Positions 1 through 6,600 of a stretch of DNA of 9,567 bases are shown here, one piece after another. The stretch is from assembly GCA_900771325.1 (NCBI GenBank), contig CAAGNN010000177.1:1-9567 (forward strand), written 5' to 3'. The first letter of the stretch is position 1. Each line of letters begins with the position of its first letter. The stretch comes from Kiritimatiellia bacterium (GTDB lineage Bacteria > Verrucomicrobiota > Kiritimatiellia > RFP12 > DVOR01). The translations under genes were made by a program, and so were the position numbers. Below the pieces are notes generated by a model. The model was not told the DNA's origin and did no database searches. It saw nothing but the letters and a program-made list of their open reading frames with translations.

Positions 1-112
1 CGGACCCGCCCCGGGTTGACCCCCGACCCGCCCCGGGTTGACCTCGGACCCGCCCCGGGTTGACCTCGGACCCGCCCCGGGTTGACCCCCGACCCGCCCC
101 GGGTTGACCTCG
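1..112. repeat. 22-bp intergenic tandem repeat array
   Basis: Five copies of the 18-bp core GACCCGCCCCGGGTTGAC start at bases 3, 25, 47, 69 and 91, an exact 22-bp period with no visible mismatch in the core. The 4-bp linkers vary between two forms: CCCC at 21-24 and 87-90, and CTCG at 43-46, 65-68 and 109-112. Bases 1-2 (CG) look like the end of another CTCG linker, so the array probably continues to the left. Each core holds an inverted repeat ACCCG-CCC-CGGGT. The period is not a multiple of three, and the array lies beyond the terminator, so it is unlikely to be coding. It could be a minisatellite, a cluster of protein-binding sites or a hairpin array; the sequence alone does not decide. 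Confidence 0.95.
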
Positions 113-126
113 GACCCGGGGCGGGT
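92..126. repeat. 13-bp perfect inverted repeat closing the 22-bp array
   Basis: The last array core (ACCCGCCCCGGGT, 92-104) is followed after a 9-base loop by its exact reverse complement (ACCCGGGGCGGGT, 114-126). The flanking 91/127 pair is a possible G-T wobble. The array thus ends in one core in the opposite orientation. The resulting hairpin would be very stable, but no T-tract follows on the plus strand (127-140 is mixed sequence) and none lies on the minus-strand side, so it is not a typical intrinsic terminator. It may be a structural boundary of the array or an arm of a palindromic element. Confidence 0.85.
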
Positions 127-171
127 TCGCATCGTGCTCGTGCGGTGGGTGGCGGGTTTCTGATTAGGCAT

Positions 172-201
172 AAAAAACACCGCCGGCCCGAAGGCCGGCG
201 G
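172..201 (-). terminator. Rho-independent terminator of the giant gene
   Basis: Read on the minus strand, a 9-bp all-GC perfect stem (CCGCCGGCC pairing with GGCCGGCGG, at 193-201 and 180-188) closes a TTCG tetraloop (189-192). After a 2-nt spacer comes a run of six T (172-177). It begins 24 bases after the TAA of the giant gene, the expected place. UUCG loops are unusually stable and common in bacterial terminators. On the plus strand the hairpin is followed by mixed sequence without a T-tract, so it should act in one direction only. Confidence 0.95.
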
Positions 202-225
202 CGGAGGTTAGTGTGTGTTTGGAAG

Positions 226-603
226 TTATTGCTTGCTGATGGTCATGCGGGCTTCACGGGCCTCTTCAGACTCGGTCTGGCGCTGGACGGGGCGGGGATA
301 ATCGATGTATCCCTGGCCGGCGGGCGGCAGGATGCCGAGGTCGAGCGAGAGGAAGGTGAAGGGCGTGAAGACCTCGTTGGTCTGAATGGTCAGCGGCAGG
401 TCCTCGAAGATCGAGCCGACGGTGCGCTGCACCGGGCCGATGTAGCGGCTGTCGCCACCGAAGTAGCGGCCGTTGACCAGCCAGATGACGTTGCTGTTGC
501 GCTTGGCACCCGCGTTCGGGTTGGCGTTGCCGCCAACGGTCTGCACGTTCATCGGCACGCTGTCGCCCGAGACGCCCTGGACACCGTTGCCCCAGAGGAC
601 GCC
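226..603 (-). other. Non-repetitive C-terminal domain of the giant protein
   Basis: The last 125 residues leave the repeat pattern. They hold two Trp (codons at 592-594 and 481-483), four Tyr and five Phe, whereas the rest of the protein is nearly free of aromatics. Landmarks in order are a VLWGNG segment, a Gly/Asn-rich linker, the hydrophobic strand NVIWLVNGRYFGG, the segment SIFEDLPLTIQTNEVFTPF, a Pro/Gly/Tyr stretch (ILPPAGQGYIDYPRP), and a highly charged end with EESEAR-like residues finishing in TISKQ. It does not end in Phe or Trp and is far too short for a 12-strand autotransporter barrel. A beta-helix cap, a surface-anchoring module or a processing signal are all possible. The boundary is approximate. 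Confidence 0.7.
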
Positions 604-3600
604 ATCGCCAGCACCGGAGACGGTGATTTCGAGGGCATCCTTGAGCCCGGCCGCGCGGCCGGCGGTGAGGACAATCTTGTCGGCCGTGATGTCGGTGGCC
701 GCGCCCGTACCGTCCAGGATTTCGTTCCGGGCGATGAGGTTGGCGGTGTTGCCGGCAACGATGCCGCTCTGCGCTTCGTGGGTGGCCGTGCCGTTGGCAC
801 CGGTGAGGGTGACTTCGGTGGCGGTGATGGCATCGATGGTGCCGATGGTGAGGTTGCCCGAGCTCTGGATGGCGACATCCTTACCGGCCTGGGCGGAGAC
901 CTGCTGGGCCCTGACCTCGAGCGCGTTGATGGGCGCGGTGGCGCTACCGCCGGTGCCGCGGAGGGTTCCCGCACCGATGGTGCCGCCAGCCAGGAGGCTG
1001 ATCGAGCCGTTCTCGGCCACGAGGTTCTCGACCTGGGCGAGGACGGCCTGGCCGTTGCCGCCGTAGGTGGTCTCGTCGCCCTGCGCGTCGAGGATGTCCC
1101 CGCCGGCGGTCACGGCGATGCTGCCGTTCTCGGAGAAGACGATATCGAGCGCGGCGTTGCCATTCGCGGCGAGGACGGCGTTGTCCCCAGCGTGGATGAC
1201 CGAGCCGTTGTTGTCGGCGGACATCGTCAGGTCGTTGCCAGCGGTCACGAAGGCGGTGCCGTTGTTGGCCACGAGGGCGGTATCGGCCTCAAGGGCGAGG
1301 TCCTTCCCGGCGCGCACGGTGGCATCGGTGGCGGCGAAGATGAGTTTGCCCGACTGGAGGGTGATGTCTTCGCCAGCCTCGACCCGGAGGTCGGCGCTGT
1401 CGGCGACAATCGAGTCGGCAACGGTGAGGTTCTTCTCCACGGCCAGGCGGACTTGCGTGCCGGCCTGGATGCCATCCCAAGTTGCAACGCCCATCGTCTC
1501 GGAGCCAGTCGCTTCGGCGGTGGTGCCATCCACGCGGGTGACATTCACCGGGGCGAGCGCCTGAACGGTGAGGTCGCCCTGCGCGGCAAGGGCCACTTCG
1601 CCAGTGACCGCGTGGGCCTGCAGGCGTTCGCCGGAGACGGTCACATAGCCCGTTTCGCCGGCGGCGGCATTGCCGATGTTCGCCCCGGCCTTGAGCAAGA
1701 GCTCTTCGGCGGCGAGGTTGATGTCATCAGCCGTGCGCCCGGCGGCATTGAGGATGCTGCCGGCGGACTGGACCGCGATGGCCGCGTTGGCCGCCACCGT
1801 GCCGAGGGTGACATCGCCGGTGGTGGCGCGAATGCCGACATGGTCGCCGGAGGTGTTCACCTCGGCCGAGCCCTCCATCGCCACGCTGCCAGCCTCGAGG
1901 AAGATGTCCTGCGCGGCCGAGACGGCGGAGCCTTCGCCAAGGGTGATGGCGGAGGTCGGGGCATCGCCCTGGAGGGTGATGGCGCCGGTTTCGGCGGTGA
2001 CGGTGCGGTTGGCTTCCACCTTCACGCCGTTGGTGCCGGCGAGGATGATGTTGCCCTGCTTGTTGAGGATCTCGCCATCGACGATGGTCAGGCCAGCCTT
2101 ATTGTAGGCCAGGATGTTGCCAGTGCCGAAGTCGCGCAGGCCCGTGATGGTCCAATCCCCATCGGTCTGGACCAGGTAGATACCGCTCTGGGCCGTCGGG
2201 ATGGGCGTGTGGTTGTTCACGTCGTAGCCGGCGGCGGCGGAGAGTTCGCGGACCTTGGTGAGGATCGGGTTCGCGGCCGTGCCAATCTTTCCGGCAGCCG
2301 CGAGGGTCGCCTGGTCGGCTTCGATGAGGAGCGTATCCTGCGTGGTGGTGACGATGTCGCCATCACGCGCGGTCACCTCAACCTGCGTGGCCTTGGCCAG
2401 GCCGTCGAGCGTCACCGAGCCATCGGCATCGAGGTCAACGAGGGTGTTCGCCTCGGCCGTGGCCGCGAGGGTGATGTCCCCCTGCTCAGCCCGGGCGCGA
2501 ATGGCGCTCTGCAGGGCCTTGAGGGCACCGGTGATGTTCACATCGCCTTGGCTGGTGTGCAGGAGAATGCCGTCCGTATCGCCAGTCGCAGTCGTGTTGG
2601 CCGTCACCGCGCCCGAGACCGTCAGGCTCTCCTGCGCGTCCATCTGGACGCTCTCGCCAGCGATGACCTCGCTGCCCGAAGCGATGTTCTTGGCCGTGAG
2701 CACCACATCGCCCGTCTGGGCGGTGAGGGTGCCAGCGTCGGTGGTCGTCAGCGTCTCGGCTGCTTCCATCGTGACATCGGTGGCGGCGGTGATGTTGGCG
2801 GAGGTGGTCACCGAGGCTGCCTCGGAGGCGATTGCGACTTCGCCGCCCTGCGCTTCAACCGCGCCCGCGAGGGTCACGTCGTTGACCGCGCCAAGGGTGA
2901 CATCGGTTCCAGCGGTGAGGGTGCCGTCGGCGGTGGTCCGCAAGGTGTTGCCCGCGAGGGCTTCAACATCGCCAGCCGTGGCGATGACCGCCGCAGCCAG
3001 GTCGATATCCTGCCCCGCCGCGAGGGTGACATCCTGCGCCGCAGTCAGCGTGCCCGCGCCAGAGGTCATCACCGAACCATCGCTAGAAGCGACCGTGATA
3101 TCGCCGCCCTGCGCTTCGACCGCGCCCTCGAGGGTCACGTCGTTCATCGCGCCGAGGGTGACATCGGTTCCAGCCGTCACGGAGGCCGTGTTGGCCACCA
3201 GGAGGGTGTTGCCCGCCGTGGCCTCAACATCGCCCGCCGTGGCTTCCACCGCCGCGTTGAGGGTGATGTCCCCGCCGGCGGTGAGGGTGGCATTGTTGGC
3301 AGCCGTCAGCGCTGCGTTGACCTGGATGGCATTGCCGGCGAGCAGCGTGGCATCCTCGCCAGCGGTCACTTCACCATTGGTGGTGATGTCGGTGGCGGCG
3401 GTGAGGAGGGCATCGGTGCCGGCGGAGACCTCGGCGGACTTGATCTCGCCCGCTTCGGCGGTCATCGCGACGGTGCCGTTGGTGGCCTCCACGAGCGCCT
3501 GCGCATCGATGTTCCCACCGGCGGTGAGGGTGGCGTTGTCGGTGGCAACGACCTCGCCGGTGGTGGTGATGTTGGTGGCGGCCGTGAGGAGGGCATCGGT

Positions 3601-6600
3601 GCCGGCGGAGACCTCGGCGGTCTCAATCTTGCCCGCTTCGGCGGTCATCGAGACGGTGCCGTTGGTGGCCTCCACGAGCGCCTGCGCATCGATGTTCCCG
3701 CCGGCGGTGAGGGTGGTGTTGCCTGTGGCAACGACCTCGCCGGTGGTCTTGATGTTGGTAGCGGCGGTGAGGAGGGCATTGGTGCCGGCGGAGACCTCGG
3801 CGGTCTTGACGTAGCCTGCTTCAGCGGTCATCGAGACGGTGCCGTTGGTGGCCTCCACGAGTGCCTGCGCATCGATGTTCCCGCCGGCGGTGAGGGTGGT
3901 GTTGCCTGTGGCAACGACCTCGCCGGTGGTCTTGATGTTGGTGGCGGCGGTGAGGAGGATGTCCTGGCCAGCGGTGATGCTCTCGGTGGCGATGTCCTGG
4001 CCGGCGTTGAGGATCACGTCATTGGCCACAGCGTGCGCGTTGTCGAGGAGGATGTCGCCCGCGGCGGTGGCGACGAGGTCCTGCAGGGCGGTGACATCCT
4101 TCACAGAGATCTTGCCGCCGGCGTTGAGGAGAACGTCGGAACCCTGCGACTTGAGGGTGTTGGAGGCGATGATATCCCCCGCAGCGTCAACGCGCAGAAG
4201 TTCGCCGGCCGTCACGTCCGCGGTCTTCACATCGCCCTGCTCGGAGAGGAGCGTGGCGTTGTCGCCAGCGGTCGCCGCGCCGGAGATCTGGAGGGTTCCC
4301 TGAGCGTGGAGGTCGAGGTCGCCGCCCTGGGCGGTGATGGCCGCACCGGCGGTGATGGCCCCGTTCTGCGCCAGGAGCGTGGCGTTGTCGCCGGCGAAGA
4401 GCGCGTTAGCGGCGGAGATGTCGCCCGTGGTGGCGGTGATGGCGAGGTCGCCATCCTGAGCCGTCACGGTGCCCTGGAGCGCGACGGTGGCACCGGTGAG
4501 GGTGGCATCGCCCTGAGCGGAGAGGGCCGCATTGGCCACGATATCACCGCTTGCGCTCATCGCGAGGTCGCCACCCTGGGCGGTGACGGTGGCACCGGTG
4601 GTGATGTCGCCGTTCTGCGCGCGGAGGGTGACATCTTCGCCCGCGAAGAGCGTGGCGGAGGCATCGGAGGCATTGAGGTTGCCGTTGTTGGCAGCGATGG
4701 TGAGGTTGCCCGCCGTAGCCTTCTGTTCGCCCATCAAGCGCACCGTCTGGCCGGCGATGGTGATGTCGCCTTCCGCAGCGGTTGTGCCGCCCAAGATTTC
4801 GGCCGTGCCGGTCTCGGAGGTGAGGGTGATGTCGCCCTTGGCCTGGACACCCATCAGCGTTTCGAGGTCGCCCTGGGCAGCCATCGTCACCTGGCCTTCG
4901 GTGGCCGTGACGGTGTTATGGGTGAGGATGCTCCCTTCGCTCGCGGTGAGGGTGATGTCGCCCTCCGCAGTGGTCACGCTGTCCAGGATCGTGAGAGCAC
5001 CGGCCTCGGAGGAGAGGGTGATGTCGCCCTTGGCCAGGAGATCCTTCAGCGTTTTGAGGTCGCCCTGGGCGGCCATCGTCACTTGGCCTTCGGTGGCGGT
5101 GACGATGCCTTGGGTGAGGATGCTTCCCTCGCTCGCGGTGAGGGTGAGGTCAGCGCCGGCCTTAGCTTCGGCCGCAGAGACGGTCAAATCTCCAGCGAGG
5201 GCCGTGACATCCGCATTGCCGCCGGCGGTGAGCTCGGTGAGGTCGAGGCCGTCCTGTTCGGTGAGGGTGATGTCGCTCTCGGTGGCCGTGAGGGCGGCCT
5301 GGTCGACATCGGTGGCCAGGGCGATGGAGCCCTTGGCCGTGGCGGTGAGGGTTGCGCCCGTGGCGTTGACACCGCCGAAGCCATCGGTCGCGCGGATGGA
5401 GCCGGCGGCCGAAGCGTCGAGGTCGATGGCATTCCCCGCCGTAACCTGGGTGAGGGTGAGGTTGCCATCGGTGGCGGTGAGGGTTGCATCGGTGGCGGCA
5501 TCGATTGTGGCCTCGAGGGCCATTGTGACGGCCGCGCCGGAGGCCTCAACCGTGCCGGCAGCGTTCTGCACCGCACCGTTGAGGGCGAGGGCGTTGTTCC
5601 CGGCATCGAGGGAGACGTTGCCGCTGGTGGTGTTGGTAACATCGCCAACGGTGAGCGTGCTCGTGTCATCGGCCTGGGTGTAGGCGAAGCCGTTGGCGGT
5701 GGCGGCGTTGAGGATGCCAGTCACCGTGCTTGCCTCGTCAATCGTCACCGTGCCGGCCGTGGCCGAGAGGTCGACATTCTGGGCGAGGAGCTTCTGGAGA
5801 GCGATGTCGCCAGTGCTGGCGGCGATGTCCGCATCTCCGTTCGCAGCCGAGACGACCTTCGCGGTAACCGAGGTGCCGTTGAGGGCGATGTCGCCATCGG
5901 TGGAGGTGACATCCTGCGCCACAAGCTCGTCGGCGGCAATGAGGGTGACATCGCCCGTAGCCGTGGTTGCACCAGTGACCGTGGCCGAGGCCCCAGCCTT
6001 GAGGGTGACATCGGCCTCGGTCCCCGTGGCGCTAAGCGCCGCAGCGTTCACCTGGCCGGCAGTGGCAATGAGGGTCACCGAGCCGTTGCCCCCCGTGCTC
6101 GCGATGGAGCCTACGGTGATGTCGCCTTCCGCCGAGGCGACGTGCGCGCCATAGCCCACTTCGGGGGCTTCGGGCAACGCATTCGTGCCGGTGACGGTGA
6201 CATCGCCAATCGTGACATCCTGTTTGGCGCTGGCCAGGAGGGTCTCGGCCGAGATGGAGCCAACATCAATGGCATTCGTGTCGGCCTTGAGCGTGACGTT
6301 CCCCGCAGTGGCAGCGATGTCGCCAGCCTTCAGCAAGCCGTTGCCGGCCAGGAGGTCCACATCGCCATCGGTTGCGGTCACATCGCCAGCCGTGAGGGTG
6401 CCGGAAGCCGTGACGTCCACGTAGCCGCCGGCGTTAATCGCGCCCTTGACCGTGGCATCGCCGGTGGTGGCGGCAATATCCACATCGCCCGTGGCGGCGA
6501 TAACCGGGTCGGTCTCATCGGCATCGCCAAGGGTGACGGTGGAGCCTTCGAGTTCGACATCCGCGCCAGCGAGGTCACCCAGCGTCACGGCTGCGCCCGC

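Noticed and set aside
1..112. Row of promoters, because each unit holds TTGAC
   Set aside because: TTGAC resembles a -35 box, but no -10-like sequence lies at the right distance in any unit. The units are GC-rich throughout.
1..126. CRISPR array
   Set aside because: The repeat-plus-linker unit is only 22 bp. The linkers are 4 bp and come in two recurring forms, so there are no unique spacers. No cas gene is present.
178..201. Bidirectional terminator
   Set aside because: The T-tract exists only on the minus-strand side. The plus-strand side of the hairpin is followed by mixed G-rich sequence.
226..603. Autotransporter barrel or sortase anchor at the C-terminus
   Set aside because: The tail is about 125 residues, lacks a terminal Phe/Trp and a long amphipathic strand series, and holds no LPxTG motif with a membrane segment.
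549..974. 141-codon minus-strand frame overlapping the giant gene
   Set aside because: It lies in a different frame inside a strongly repetitive coding region. Its Arg/Pro/Ser-rich product is typical of a frame-shifted reading of GC-rich DNA.
2255..3814. 519-codon plus-strand open frame
   Set aside because: It is antisense to the giant gene across its repeats, in the same phase as all other long plus-strand frames. Its product is a low-complexity Ala/Val/Ser/Pro translation, and no family is recognisable.
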